Source of the DNA: Streptococcus sp. 68
GTDB lineage: Bacteria; Bacillota; Bacilli; Lactobacillales; Streptococcaceae
Reading direction: 5' to 3'
Assembly (NCBI RefSeq): GCF_013277415.1
Contig: NZ_VMMX01000001.1
Location: 40,974-104,973 of the forward strand
DNA length: 64,000 bases
Below, piece by piece: positions 8,771 to 17,362 of this stretch. The notes below the pieces were generated by a model, which had not been told where the DNA came from, ran no database searches, and saw only the letters and a list, made by a program, of their open reading frames with translations. A program made the translations under genes and the position numbers. Every line of letters begins with the position of its first letter. The stretch's first letter is position 1.

Positions 8771-9961
8771 ATGATAAAAAAGGTTACGATTGAAGAAATA
8801 AAATCGCCTGAGCGCTTCTTAGAAGTACCACTTCTGACGAAAGAAGAAGTCGGCCAGGCAATCGATAAGGTTATTCGGCAGTTAGAACTCAACCTTGACT
8901 ATTTCAAGGAAGATTTCCCGACGCCAGCTACCTTTGATAATGTCTATCCAATCATGGATAATACGGAATGGACCAATGGTTTCTGGACAGGAGAACTGTG
9001 GTTGGCTTATGAATACAGTCAACAGGATGAATTTAAAAACATCGCTCATAAAAATGTTCTTTCTTTCCTGGATCGTGTCAATAAGAGAGTAGAATTGGAT
9101 CACCATGATCTCGGCTTCTTGTACACACCGTCTTGTATGGCTGAATATAAGATAAATGGAGATGGAGAGGCCAGAGAGGCAGCCTTGAAAGCTGCAGATA
9201 AGTTGATTGAACGCTATCAAGAAAAAGGTGGTTTTATTCAAGCTTGGGGAGACTTGGGCAAGAAAGAGCATTACCGTTTGATTATCGACTGCTTGCTCAA
9301 CATCCAACTCTTATTCTTTGCTTATCAAGAAACAGGCGATCAAAAATACTACGATATTGCAGAAAGCCATTTCTATGTTTCAGCTAATAATGTAATCCGT
9401 GATGACGCTTCGTCCTTCCACACCTTCTACTTTGATCCTGAGACAGGTCAACCCCTTAAAGGTGTAACGAGACAAGGGTATAGTGATGATTCATGCTGGG
9501 CACGTGGTCAATCATGGGGAGTCTATGGTATTCCTTTGACTTATCGTCACCTGAAAGACGAGTCCTGCTTTGACTTGTTTAAGGGTGTAACCAATTATTT
9601 CTTGAATCGTCTGCCAAAAGATCATGTTTCTTATTGGGATTTGATTTTTAATGATGGTAGTGATCAATCACGAGATTCTTCAGCAACAGCTATCGCTGTC
9701 TGTGGGATTCATGAAATGCTAAAACATCTCCCAGAGGTGGATGCTGACAAAGATATTTATAAACATGCTATGCATGCCATGCTTCGTTCTTTGATCGAAC
9801 ATTATGCAAATGATCAATTTACCCCTGGTGGGACAAGTCTCCTCCACGGTGTGTACTCATGGCATTCAGGTAAAGGAGTGGACGAAGGCAATATCTGGGG
9901 TGACTACTATTACCTAGAAGCCCTTATCCGTTTCTACAAGGATTGGAACCTATATTGGTAG
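8771..9961 (+). CDS. ugl: Unsaturated glucuronyl hydrolase (GH88)
   Basis: Removes the 4,5-unsaturated uronic acid from disaccharides made by hyaluronate lyase or heparinase-type lyases, by hydration of the double bond. The 396-residue protein is a full-length alpha6/alpha6 barrel with MDNTEWTNGFWTGELWLA, HHDLGFLYTPS (conserved Asp), RGQSWGVYG and GTSLLHGVYSWHSGKGVDEG. There is no signal peptide, so it acts inside the cell on imported sugar. It is 11 bp after EIIA and 10 bp before EIIB, i.e. embedded in the PTS genes. Catalysis by the conserved Asp residues is known for the family. Confidence 0.93.
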   Translation: MIKKVTIEEIKSPERFLEVPLLTKEEVGQAIDKVIRQLELNLDYFKEDFPTPATFDNVYPIMDNTEWTNGFWTGELWLAYEYSQQDEFKNIAHKNVLSFLDRVNKRVELDHHDLGFLYTPSCMAEYKINGDGEAREAALKAADKLIERYQEKGGFIQAWGDLGKKEHYRLIIDCLLNIQLLFFAYQETGDQKYYDIAESHFYVSANNVIRDDASSFHTFYFDPETGQPLKGVTRQGYSDDSCWARGQSWGVYGIPLTYRHLKDESCFDLFKGVTNYFLNRLPKDHVSYWDLIFNDGSDQSRDSSATAIAVCGIHEMLKHLPEVDADKDIYKHAMHAMLRSLIEHYANDQFTPGGTSLLHGVYSWHSGKGVDEGNIWGDYYYLEALIRFYKDWNLYW

Positions 9962-9971
9962 GAGGAGAAAT

Positions 9972-10463
9972 ATGACAATGCCAAATATTATTATGACCCG
10001 TATCGATGAACGGTTGATTCATGGACAAGGACAACTTTGGGTAAAATACCTAGGTTGTAATACGGTCATTGTTGCCAATGATGAAGTAAGCACGGACAAG
10101 ATGCAACAAACTCTGATGAAAACAGTTGTGCCAGACTCAGTTGCCATGCGTTTCTTCCCTTTGCAAAAGGTGATTGATATCATTCACAAGGCCAATCCTG
10201 CTCAAACGATCTTTATCGTTGTAAAGGATGTAAAGGACGCTTTAACCTTGGTAGAAGGTGGTGTCCCTATCAAAGAAATCAATATTGGGAACATTCACAA
10301 TGCCCCTGGTAAAGAGCAAGTGACACGCTCCATCTTCCTGGGTGAAGAGGACAAGGCAGCCCTCAAGGAATTGAACCAAACTTATCAAGTAACATTTAAT
10401 ACGAAAACAACTCCAACAGGAAATGATGGAGCTGTTGAAGTCAACATTATGGACTATATTTAA
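9972..10463 (+). CDS. PTS EIIB, mannose/sorbose family
   Basis: A 163-residue EIIB with the N-terminal signature MTRIDERLIHGQGQLWVKY, where the His of LIHGQ takes the phosphate from EIIA and passes it to the sugar. No membrane segments. AGGAGGAG precedes the start; ATG 9972 and a second ATG two codons later are both possible. It sits between ugl and EIIC. Confidence 0.93.
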   Translation: MTMPNIIMTRIDERLIHGQGQLWVKYLGCNTVIVANDEVSTDKMQQTLMKTVVPDSVAMRFFPLQKVIDIIHKANPAQTIFIVVKDVKDALTLVEGGVPIKEINIGNIHNAPGKEQVTRSIFLGEEDKAALKELNQTYQVTFNTKTTPTGNDGAVEVNIMDYI

Positions 10464-10477
10464 AAGAGGAGATCGTT

Positions 10478-11257
10478 ATGTCGATTAATGTATTTCAAGC
10501 GATTTTAATTGGATTATGGACAGCTTTCTGTTTTAGTGGAATGCTGTTAGGAATTTACACCAATAGATGCATTGTTCTGTCATTTGGTGTCGGAATTATT
10601 CTAGGTGATTTGCCTACTGCTCTTGCAATGGGAGCTATTGGTGAATTGGCTTATATGGGATTCGGTGTTGGTGCTGGAGGTACTGTTCCACCAAACCCAA
10701 TCGGACCTGGTATCTTTGGTACCTTGATGGCTATCACTAGTGCTGGTAAAGTCAGTCCAGAAGCGGCTCTTGCCCTCTCTACTCCGATTGCTGTGGCGAT
10801 TCAATTCTTACAAACTTTTGCCTACACTGTACGTGCTGGTGCGCCTGAAACGGCGATGAAGCACTTGAAAAACCATAATTTGAAGAAATTCAAGTTCACT
10901 CTAAATGCAACAATTTGGTTGTTTGCCTTTATTGGATTTACCTTGGGTTGCTTGGGTGCCCTTTCAATGGATACCTTGTTGAAACTCGTAGACTACATTC
11001 CACCAGTATTGCTTACAGGTTTGACAGTTGCTGGTAAAATGCTCCCAGCTATCGGTTTTGCGATGATCTTGTCAGTGATGGCTAAGAAAGAGTTGATTCC
11101 CTTTGTCTTGTTGGGATATGTTTGTGCAGCTTATCTAAACATCCCAACAATTGGTATTGCAATTGTAGGTACTATCTTTGCTTTGATTGAATTTTATAAC
11201 AAGCCAAAAACAGCGAATCATGTGGTAGAGGAGGAAGCACACGATGACTGGATCTAA
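10478..11257 (+). CDS. PTS EIIC, mannose/sorbose family
   Basis: A 259-residue integral membrane protein with several hydrophobic helices that form the sugar channel together with EIID. Diagnostic blocks are FGVGIILGDLPTALAMGAIGELAYMGFGVGAGGTVPPNP (spread over residues ~35-75) and the C-terminal VCAAYLNIPTIGIAIVGT. The end overlaps EIID by 14 bp. Substrate specificity cannot be read from the sequence; context suggests glycosaminoglycan disaccharides. Confidence 0.93.
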   Translation: MSINVFQAILIGLWTAFCFSGMLLGIYTNRCIVLSFGVGIILGDLPTALAMGAIGELAYMGFGVGAGGTVPPNPIGPGIFGTLMAITSAGKVSPEAALALSTPIAVAIQFLQTFAYTVRAGAPETAMKHLKNHNLKKFKFTLNATIWLFAFIGFTLGCLGALSMDTLLKLVDYIPPVLLTGLTVAGKMLPAIGFAMILSVMAKKELIPFVLLGYVCAAYLNIPTIGIAIVGTIFALIEFYNKPKTANHVVEEEAHDDWI

Positions 11258-12062
11258 CAAATTAACAAAACGTGATTATCTTAAAACGTCTTTGCGGGCA
11301 TTCTTTTGTCAAAATGGATTTAACTATAGTAACTATCAAGGGTTGGGATATGCCAATGTGATGTATCCTGCTTTGAAAAAACACTATGGAGAGGATCAGG
11401 AAGGTTTCTACCAAGCCTTGGAAGAAAACTGTGAATTCTATAATACCAACCCACACTTCCTACCTTTTATTACCAGTTTGCACCTTGTAATGTTGGAAAA
11501 TGGCCGTCCGGCAAAAGAGACACGTAGCATCAAGATGGCCTTGATGGGGCCATTGGCAGGTATTGGGGATTCTCTCTCACAATTTTGTTTAGCTCCATTG
11601 TTCTCAACCATCGCAGCTTCTTTTGCTCAAGAAGGCCTGGTTGTCGGTCCAATCTTGTTCTTCCTAGCGATGAATACGATTTTGACAGCGATTAAATTGT
11701 CAACTGGTCTCTATGGATACAAACTAGGAACAACTGTGATTGATAAGCTGAGCGAACAGATGGCAACGATTTCTCGTATTGCTAATATTATCGGTGTAAC
11801 CGTAATTGCTGGTTTGGCAGCGACATCTGTTAAGATTATGGTGCCAATCACCTTTGCTGCAGGGGAGGTTAAAGCAGACGCTAAACAAAGTATCGTAAGT
11901 ATTCAGGGAATGCTTGATAAGGTTGCTCCAGCTCTTCTACCAGCCCTATTTACACTTTTAGTTTACTACTTGATCAAAGAAAAGAAATGGACAACATATA
12001 AACTCGTTATTTTAACAGTTATCATCGGAATTATCGGAAGCTGGCTTAAGATTCTAGCTTAA
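11244..12062 (+). CDS. PTS EIID, mannose/sorbose family
   Basis: A 272-residue partner of EIIC. It begins with the cytoplasmic helix LTKRDYLKTSLRAFF and the typical NYSNYQGLGYANVMYPALK block, then MALMGPLAGIGDS and hydrophobic C-terminal helices. It overlaps EIIC upstream (14 bp), and its stop shares one base with the ATG of yajC, which supports translational coupling along the operon. Confidence 0.93.
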   Translation: MTGSNKLTKRDYLKTSLRAFFCQNGFNYSNYQGLGYANVMYPALKKHYGEDQEGFYQALEENCEFYNTNPHFLPFITSLHLVMLENGRPAKETRSIKMALMGPLAGIGDSLSQFCLAPLFSTIAASFAQEGLVVGPILFFLAMNTILTAIKLSTGLYGYKLGTTVIDKLSEQMATISRIANIIGVTVIAGLAATSVKIMVPITFAAGEVKADAKQSIVSIQGMLDKVAPALLPALFTLLVYYLIKEKKWTTYKLVILTVIIGIIGSWLKILA

Positions 12063-12355
12063 TGGATACAACATTGTTTTATGGAATAGTGATTGTCTTG
12101 GCAGTGAGCCCCCTTTTACTGTCAAGCTTTCATTCTATTCGTCAGCAAAAGTTGCTTCGCAAACAGATGGAGCAACGAAAAGAGTATTTAGCTTCTTTAA
12201 CATCTGGTGATGAAGTGTTGTTATTGTCTGGAATTCATGGAAAAATCATTTCTATCAAAGATGACTTGGTCTCCTTGCAGATTGCAAAAGGTGTGGTCAT
12301 CTATGTAGAAAAGGAAAGTGTAATGGGAAAGACAAAAGAACTGCTTTTTAAGTAG
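12062..12355 (+). CDS. yajC: YajC-family protein in the PTS operon
   Basis: A 97-residue protein with one N-terminal membrane segment (LFYGIVIVLAVSPLLLS), a basic stretch (RQQKLLRKQMEQRK) and the SGDEVLLLSGIHGKI beta-domain typical of YajC, an accessory part of the Sec translocon. It overlaps EIID by one base. YajC genes inside mannose-type PTS operons for glycosaminoglycan use recur in streptococci; whether this copy helps membrane insertion of the permease is unknown. Confidence 0.8.
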   Translation: MDTTLFYGIVIVLAVSPLLLSSFHSIRQQKLLRKQMEQRKEYLASLTSGDEVLLLSGIHGKIISIKDDLVSLQIAKGVVIYVEKESVMGKTKELLFK

Positions 12356-12376
12356 TTCTTTTTCTGGTAATAGATA

Positions 12377-14278
12377 ATGAAAGAAGAAAGAAGACAATTT
12401 TTTGAAAGAATTGATGGGGACCAATATCGTGATTATATCTTGTCCCACTGTTCAAAAGACTATGAGAAAGTCAAGAGTTCCCTTGAGCGCTTGATGGACA
12501 ATCGTTTTATGTTTGATAGTCCTTGGGATATGGAACCTTGTTCAAAAATCCATCAAATCCAGCCGATGGTATGGGATCAAGTATTTGAAGATGATCCAGA
12601 ATGGGCTTATATGCTCAATCGACAAGAATATCTCTTGCAGTTTATGATAGGGTATCTGGTAGAAGGAGATAAGGGCTATATTCAAAAGTGCAAGTTCTTT
12701 CTATTTGACTGGATTGATCAGGTGAGAGAATTTCGTCCTCAATCTTTGATGACTAGAACCTTGGATACGGGTATTCGTTCCTTTACTTGGTTGAAACTAC
12801 TCTTGCTCCTCTTGAAATTTGACTTGCTAGAGGAGGAAGAACTAGAGAAAATTTTGGTCAGTCTAGAAAAGCAGATTGACTTTATGAAAAGCCATTATCG
12901 TGCCAAGTATACCCTTAGTAACTGGGGGATTTTACAAACGATTCCGATACTTGCAACCTATCATTTCTTTTCAGATAAGATGGACCTAGAAGAAGCTTAC
13001 CATTTTGCTTCAAAGGAGTTGAAACAGCAGATCGAGACGCAGATTTTAGAAGATGGAAGCCAGTTTGAACAGTCGATTCTCTATCATGTAGAGGTTTATA
13101 AAGCCTTGCTGGACTTGTGTCTCTTGCTTCCGGACTTGCAAGATAGCTTTCAAGAGCTGCTGGAAAAGATGGCGACTTACATTCAAATGATGACAGGTCT
13201 AGATGGACGGACCTTGGCTTTTGGTGATAGCGATTCTACAGAAACGACAGAGATTTTGAGCCTGTCTGCTATGGTTTTGAACAAGGAAGACCTTCTTAAC
13301 GGTCTGGATGTTAAAGTCGATTTACTTAGCCTCCTGTTCCTGGGGCGAGAAAAGGTCAAGCGACTGCAGGAATTTGAAAAGAGAGCTTGGCAGCCTAAGT
13401 TCAGGAACTTTGAAGATTCTGGGCATGTTTGCATTAAGGATGAACATCGTTATCTATTTTTTAAAAACGGTCCGCTGGGAAGTGCCCATAGCCATAGTGA
13501 CGAGAATAGTTTTTGCTTACAGTATCAAGGCCAACCGATTTTCATAGATGCTGGGCGTTATTCTTATCGGGAGGTAGATGAACGTTATCTCTTAAAGAGT
13601 GCTTGGAGTCATTCGACCTGTATAGTAGATGGGAAAGCTCCAGAAAGGATCGTGGGATCCTGGGAATATGAATACTATCCTCACTCCCTGTTTTGTCACC
13701 ACAAAGAAAGAGAGGGAGTGCATTATATTGAGGGGGCGTATTTGTCAGCAGAACCTGATTTGCCTTATCTTCACAGGAGAAAAATCCTCATGTTGGCAGA
13801 GGATGTATGGCTCTTGGTAGATGATATCAGGTGTCAAGGTCAGCATGAGGCGTTGACTCAGTTTATCCTTGACAAGGATGTGACCTATCAAGATGGGAAA
13901 ATCAATCAGTTGAAACTATGGAGTGAAGTTGATTTTGATTTGGAAGCTACGATCATTTCTCCTAAATACAACGAGCTTGAAAAAAGTAGCAAACTCATCA
14001 AACACCAATTCTTTGAGAATCAGATGCTGGATTATACAATCATTGCGCATGAGAGTTTTGAAATCATCCGTCATTCTGTCTACCAGACAGATGGTCATCA
14101 AGTAGAAAATGCTCTGGCTTTTGAAGTGAAAAATGACGAAACAGACAAGCTGATTCTGTTATTAAGCGAGGATATTTGTGTAGGTGAAAAATTATGCCTT
14201 GTTGACGGAACAAAAATGCGTGGAAAATGTCTAGTATATGATAAAATAAATGAGAGAATGATTCGCTTGCAGTGCTAG
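12377..14278 (+). CDS. Heparinase II/III-family protein (polysaccharide lyase-like)
   Basis: A 633-residue protein with an N-terminal alpha-barrel half and a C-terminal beta half. The Heparinase II/III signature region includes FKNGPLGSAHSHSDENSF (His-rich; FIDAGRYSYR follows) and the SAWSHSTCIVDGK block, in which Tyr and His would act in beta-elimination. No signal peptide is visible, so it probably works in the cytoplasm on imported oligosaccharides or is non-classical. It is the last gene of the PTS/ugl operon, 21 bp after yajC. As I recall, some pneumococcal genomes carry this gene broken into pieces; here the frame is intact. The substrate is not known. Confidence 0.8.
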   Translation: MKEERRQFFERIDGDQYRDYILSHCSKDYEKVKSSLERLMDNRFMFDSPWDMEPCSKIHQIQPMVWDQVFEDDPEWAYMLNRQEYLLQFMIGYLVEGDKGYIQKCKFFLFDWIDQVREFRPQSLMTRTLDTGIRSFTWLKLLLLLLKFDLLEEEELEKILVSLEKQIDFMKSHYRAKYTLSNWGILQTIPILATYHFFSDKMDLEEAYHFASKELKQQIETQILEDGSQFEQSILYHVEVYKALLDLCLLLPDLQDSFQELLEKMATYIQMMTGLDGRTLAFGDSDSTETTEILSLSAMVLNKEDLLNGLDVKVDLLSLLFLGREKVKRLQEFEKRAWQPKFRNFEDSGHVCIKDEHRYLFFKNGPLGSAHSHSDENSFCLQYQGQPIFIDAGRYSYREVDERYLLKSAWSHSTCIVDGKAPERIVGSWEYEYYPHSLFCHHKEREGVHYIEGAYLSAEPDLPYLHRRKILMLAEDVWLLVDDIRCQGQHEALTQFILDKDVTYQDGKINQLKLWSEVDFDLEATIISPKYNELEKSSKLIKHQFFENQMLDYTIIAHESFEIIRHSVYQTDGHQVENALAFEVKNDETDKLILLLSEDICVGEKLCLVDGTKMRGKCLVYDKINERMIRLQC

Positions 14279-14337
14279 AAATAGACGTTTTGAATAGTGA
14301 ATATGTTATAATGGGTATTAGTAGGAGGTGTTTTAGA

Positions 14338-15339
14338 TTGGAGAAGAAACTGACCATAAAAGATATTGCAGAAATGGCTCAGACCTCGAAAACAACCGTG
14401 TCATTTTACCTAAACGGGAAATATGAAAAAATGTCCCGAGAGACACGTGAAAAGATTAAAAAAGTTATTCATGAAACAAATTACAAACCGAGCATTGTTG
14501 CGCGTAGCTTAAACTCCAAACGAACAAAATTAATTGGTGTTTTGATTGGTGATATTACCAACAGTTTCTCAACCCAAATTGTTAAGGGAATTGAGGATAT
14601 CGCCAGCCAGAATGGCTACCAGGTAATGATAGGAAATAGTAACTACAGCCAAGAGAGTGAGGACAGGTATATTGAAAGCATGCTTCTCTTGGGAGTAGAC
14701 GGCTTTATTATTCAGCCTACCTCTAATTTCCGAAAATATTCTCGTATCATCGATGAGAAAAAGAAGAAAATGGTCTTTTTTGATAGTCGGCTCTATGAAC
14801 ACCGGACTAGCTGGGTCAAAACCAATAACTATGATGCCGTTTATGATATGACCCAGTCCTGTATCGAAAAAGGTTATGAGCATTTTCTCTTGATTACAGC
14901 GGATACGAGTCGTTTGAGTACTCGGATTGAGCGGGCAAGTGGTTTTGTGGATGCTTTAACAGATGCTAATATGCGCCACGCTAGGATAACCATTGAAGAT
15001 AAGCATACGAATTTGGAACAAATTAAGGAATTTTTACAAAAAGAAATCAATCCCGATGAAAAAACTCTGGTATTTGTTCCTAACTGTTGGGCCCTACCTC
15101 CAGTCTTTACCGTTATCAAAGAGTTGAATTATAACTTGCCACAAGTTGGGTTGATTGGTTTTGACAATACGGAGTGGACTTGCTTTTCTTCTCCAAGTGT
15201 TTCGACGTTGGTTCAGCCCGCCTTTGAAGAAGGACAACAGGCTACAAAGATTTTGATTGACCAGATTGAAGGCCTCAATCAAGAAGAAAGGCAACAAGTC
15301 TTGGATTGTAGTGTGAGTTGGAAAGAGTCGACTTTCTAA
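14338..15339 (+). CDS. regR: LacI-family regulator RegR, probable repressor of the hyaluronate regulon
   Basis: A 333-residue LacI/GalR repressor. The N-terminal helix-turn-helix is KLTIKDIAEMAQTSKTTVSFYLNG, followed by the hinge region VARSLNSKRT and a periplasmic-binding-protein-like sensor domain (LIGVLIGDITNSFS; VGLIGFDNTEWTCFSSPSVST). I chose the TTG at 14338, because AGGAGGTG (14323-14330) lies 7 bases before it and a -10 box TATAAT (14307-14312, with an extended TG) lies inside the longer open frame, which starts at 14272. It would bind the AAACCG palindromes at hysA, gno and the PTS operon. A terminator follows at 15379-15415. Confidence 0.9.
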   Translation: MEKKLTIKDIAEMAQTSKTTVSFYLNGKYEKMSRETREKIKKVIHETNYKPSIVARSLNSKRTKLIGVLIGDITNSFSTQIVKGIEDIASQNGYQVMIGNSNYSQESEDRYIESMLLLGVDGFIIQPTSNFRKYSRIIDEKKKKMVFFDSRLYEHRTSWVKTNNYDAVYDMTQSCIEKGYEHFLLITADTSRLSTRIERASGFVDALTDANMRHARITIEDKHTNLEQIKEFLQKEINPDEKTLVFVPNCWALPPVFTVIKELNYNLPQVGLIGFDNTEWTCFSSPSVSTLVQPAFEEGQQATKILIDQIEGLNQEERQQVLDCSVSWKESTF

Positions 15340-15378
15340 GATGAAAGGGAAATAACTGGCAACCTCTGTTAAGAAATA

Positions 15379-15415
15379 AAATAATCCCATCTAGCATGAG
15401 CTGGATGGGATTATT
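15379..15415 (+). terminator. Terminator of regR
   Basis: AATAATCCCATCTAGC pairs with GCTGGATGGGATTATT around an ATGA loop, 40 bp after the stop. Confidence 0.8.
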
Positions 15416-15449
15416 TGTCTATAAAATGAGAAATTATGGGAGTAATCTC

Positions 15450-15613
15450 CTAAATCAACTGTTTTTGATTTACTTCTTTAACTACTTGATAAAAGTTATA
15501 GAAGTAGACCAAACTCGAGATGATGGTTACGACTAGGAATATTGGAAATTTCCATTGGATGGGGTTTCTTGATTGTCTTGATTTAAGACTGAAAAATCGT
15601 ATAGTGAAGTCAT
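15450..15613 (-). pseudogene. Chimeric remnant: gpx 5' end joined to the 3' end of a small membrane protein gene
   Basis: The minus strand from 15613 reads MTSLYDFSVLNQDNQETP, nearly the N-terminus of the glutathione peroxidase at 786-1262 (MTSLYDFSVLDQNNQSTP). It then runs into unrelated sequence and stops at 15533. In another frame the following DNA, to TAG 15450, reads WKFPIFLVVTIISSLVYFYN...VVKEVNQKQLI, which resembles the end of the membrane protein at 16215-16541 (WKYYLLLTIASLSSITYLYY...FVKENQ). The ATG overlaps the stop of the upstream DUF3278-like gene as ATGA, so a 26-residue peptide could still be made. Confidence 0.75.
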
Positions 15614-16188
15614 TGATTGCTTTTCTCTTTCTGTTTGGTATTTTTAGGAGTTTTTTCCTCCTGTAGGGATAGAAAGCCGTAGGTCAGGGTTCCAAAAATG
15701 CTACCGATAATCAGGCCGTACATTAGGAAAGGACCACTTTTATCAAATTGCATGAGCAACTTCATAAAATCTGGAAGGGACATCTGCTGAACGAAGACTT
15801 TATGAAAGATGAGTAGGGTAAAGAGGCCAATCTGAAGGCCGATAAACACAATCCAGCTTCGAAATTTGATTTGGGCTTTGCTGTAGGTTTTGAGGATGAT
15901 TTCTGACTTGTCATCTTTTTCCAGATGGAGTTCTTTGACGGCTTTCTGAGTTTTTAAAGTAATGAAAAAGATGAGTCCAGAGTAAACGTAGGGCATAGCA
16001 TAGCGAACGGTTTCTATGAAGCGTCCAAATAACAGATAAAATAAGAAGAGGAAGAAGGAAGAATAAACGATTTGAACCATAGAACGGGCACAAGCCTTGT
16101 AGATAATCTCTTGTCGGCATTCATCAAAAGGGCCTTGGATATGAAAGAGATTTCGAAGTAGGCGAGTGGTGAAGTCTTCTTTTTTCAT
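15610..16188 (-). CDS. DUF3278-type membrane protein
   Basis: A 192-residue protein with about four hydrophobic segments and a charged N-terminus (MKKEDFTTRLLRNLFHIQGPFDECRQEIIYKA) that closely parallels the protein at 16805-17347. The C-terminal tail is basic and Lys/Glu-rich. It resembles the DUF3278 family, usually found next to a small XRE regulator in streptococci, as here. No function is established. It is the fourth membrane-protein gene in the leftward cluster; AGGAGGTTAC before the start is a good ribosome site. Confidence 0.7.
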   Translation of the reverse strand: MKKEDFTTRLLRNLFHIQGPFDECRQEIIYKACARSMVQIVYSSFFLFLFYLLFGRFIETVRYAMPYVYSGLIFFITLKTQKAVKELHLEKDDKSEIILKTYSKAQIKFRSWIVFIGLQIGLFTLLIFHKVFVQQMSLPDFMKLLMQFDKSGPFLMYGLIIGSIFGTLTYGFLSLQEEKTPKNTKQKEKSNQ

Positions 16189-16214
16189 ACTAGTAACCTC
16201 CTAAATGAGCGGTT

Positions 16215-16541
16215 TTACTGATTTTCTTTTACGAATTGATAGAGATAATAAAGATAAGTGATAGAAGAAAGGCTAGCAATAGTCAGCAGTAAATAATATT
16301 TCCAACCGCTTGAGATGAGCATCAGTTGTGGAAAAGATAGAATCATAAAGCACAGTGCTAAGTTGAGTATGCGTGTTTTTTGGGAGTCAATCTTTAGATA
16401 AGTCAGTCCTTTGTTGAGGGCTGGAATAAAGACTAGAAGGAGGAATATCTCGCTGAATGGCAAGTCCCCTGAAACGATGATGAAGATGAGAAGAGAACTG
16501 AACAAAAGATGATAGGTAAGTAAAGTTAGTAGTGATTTCAT
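16215..16541 (-). CDS. Small membrane protein of the XRE/DUF3278 cluster
   Basis: 108 residues with about four hydrophobic helices (LLTYHLLFSSLLIFIIVSG, IFLLLVFIPALNKGLTYL, ILNLALCFMILSFP, YYLLLTIASLSSITYLYY). I chose the ATG at 16541, preceded by AGGAGGTGCC, over the longer open frame that overlaps the next gene. I do not recognise the family beyond its resemblance to neighbours. The arrangement after an XRE regulator suggests control by that regulator. Confidence 0.65.
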   Translation of the reverse strand: MKSLLTLLTYHLLFSSLLIFIIVSGDLPFSEIFLLLVFIPALNKGLTYLKIDSQKTRILNLALCFMILSFPQLMLISSGWKYYLLLTIASLSSITYLYYLYQFVKENQ

Positions 16542-16551
16542 AGGGCACCTC

Positions 16552-16794
16552 CTAATCCTGGTCTTTTTTAGCTCTTGCAATACGAAGTGAGTCGACAATA
16601 TGTATCATCACTCCGAAAAAGAAAGCTCCCAGTATAGTTTTAAAAATATGTTTTGTATTTAGAAGAGAAGTGATAAAGTTTGGATTTTCACTTGTTAGGG
16701 TATCAATGAGTGGAATTATAAAAAATATCACTGTTCCATAAATCGAACCTGCTTTCAGACCAGGATAACGTAACTGTTTCTGTTCTTTTTTCAT
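16552..16794 (-). CDS. Short DUF3278-like membrane protein (C-terminal half only)
   Basis: 80 residues starting at ATG 16794 after AGGAGGTGCC. The sequence KQLRYPGLKAGSIYGTVIFFIIPLIDTL...FKTILGAFFFGVMIHIVDSLRIARAKKDQD is nearly the second half of the 180-residue protein at 16805-17347 (KQLHYPGLKAGLFFGLWMFFIIPLLG...). It is therefore a partial duplicate with its own good start site, either a short functional paralogue or a decaying copy. Confidence 0.65.
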   Translation of the reverse strand: MKKEQKQLRYPGLKAGSIYGTVIFFIIPLIDTLTSENPNFITSLLNTKHIFKTILGAFFFGVMIHIVDSLRIARAKKDQD

Positions 16795-16804
16795 AAGGCA
16801 CCTC

Positions 16805-17347
16805 CTAATTCTCATCTTGATCTTTCTTAGCTTTTGTAATGCGACGGGAGATGAGGAACTGTATGCTTGCTCCGAAGAAGATAGAACCGAGAATGCTTGA
16901 TACACCATTTCTTATAGTGAGAAGAGACTGAAAATAGTCTTGACCTTCATCTATGAGTATACCGAGAAGAGGAATTATAAAAAACATCCATAGACCAAAG
17001 AACAAACCTGCTTTCAGACCAGGGTAATGTAGTTGCTTACTTTCTTTCTCACTCAGCATATCTGGATCAATAGCTGTAATCCCTGTTTTTTTCATTTGGT
17101 AGGTGACATAGCCAGCAGCGATGAGGGCAATCACTAAAATCATAGGAGGATAGATTAGAGCCACTTCTTGAGGATATTTATAGGCCAGAACGAGCGGAAT
17201 AAGATTTCCGAAAATCATCAGATAAAAGAGGAAGATAAAGACTTGATTGCCGATACGATCAGCCTCGCGTCGTTTGTATTCGTCAAGTGGATCAGAAATA
17301 CCGTATGTGCGCTTGATCAGTTTTTCAGTGAAGGTTTCTTTTTTCAT
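16805..17347 (-). CDS. DUF3278-family membrane protein
   Basis: 180 residues. A charged N-terminal region (FTEKLIKRTYGISDPLDEYKRREADRIGN) precedes four hydrophobic segments: VFIFLFYLMIFGNLIPLVLA, VALIYPPMILVIALIAAGYV, LFFGLWMFFIIPLLGIL and a last one near residue 160. This is the length and layout of streptococcal DUF3278 proteins. It starts 15 bp after the XRE regulator gene with GGAGC before the ATG. Such pairs are thought to be envelope-related regulatory modules, but function is not known. Confidence 0.75.
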   Translation of the reverse strand: MKKETFTEKLIKRTYGISDPLDEYKRREADRIGNQVFIFLFYLMIFGNLIPLVLAYKYPQEVALIYPPMILVIALIAAGYVTYQMKKTGITAIDPDMLSEKESKQLHYPGLKAGLFFGLWMFFIIPLLGILIDEGQDYFQSLLTIRNGVSSILGSIFFGASIQFLISRRITKAKKDQDEN

Positions 17348-17362
17348 AAGTTTGCTCCTTTT

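Noticed and set aside
14272..14337. ATG start of RegR at 14272
   Set aside because: That segment contains the promoter and overlaps the end of the heparinase-like gene; TTG 14338 has an AGGAGGTG site and gives the conserved LacI-family N-terminus.
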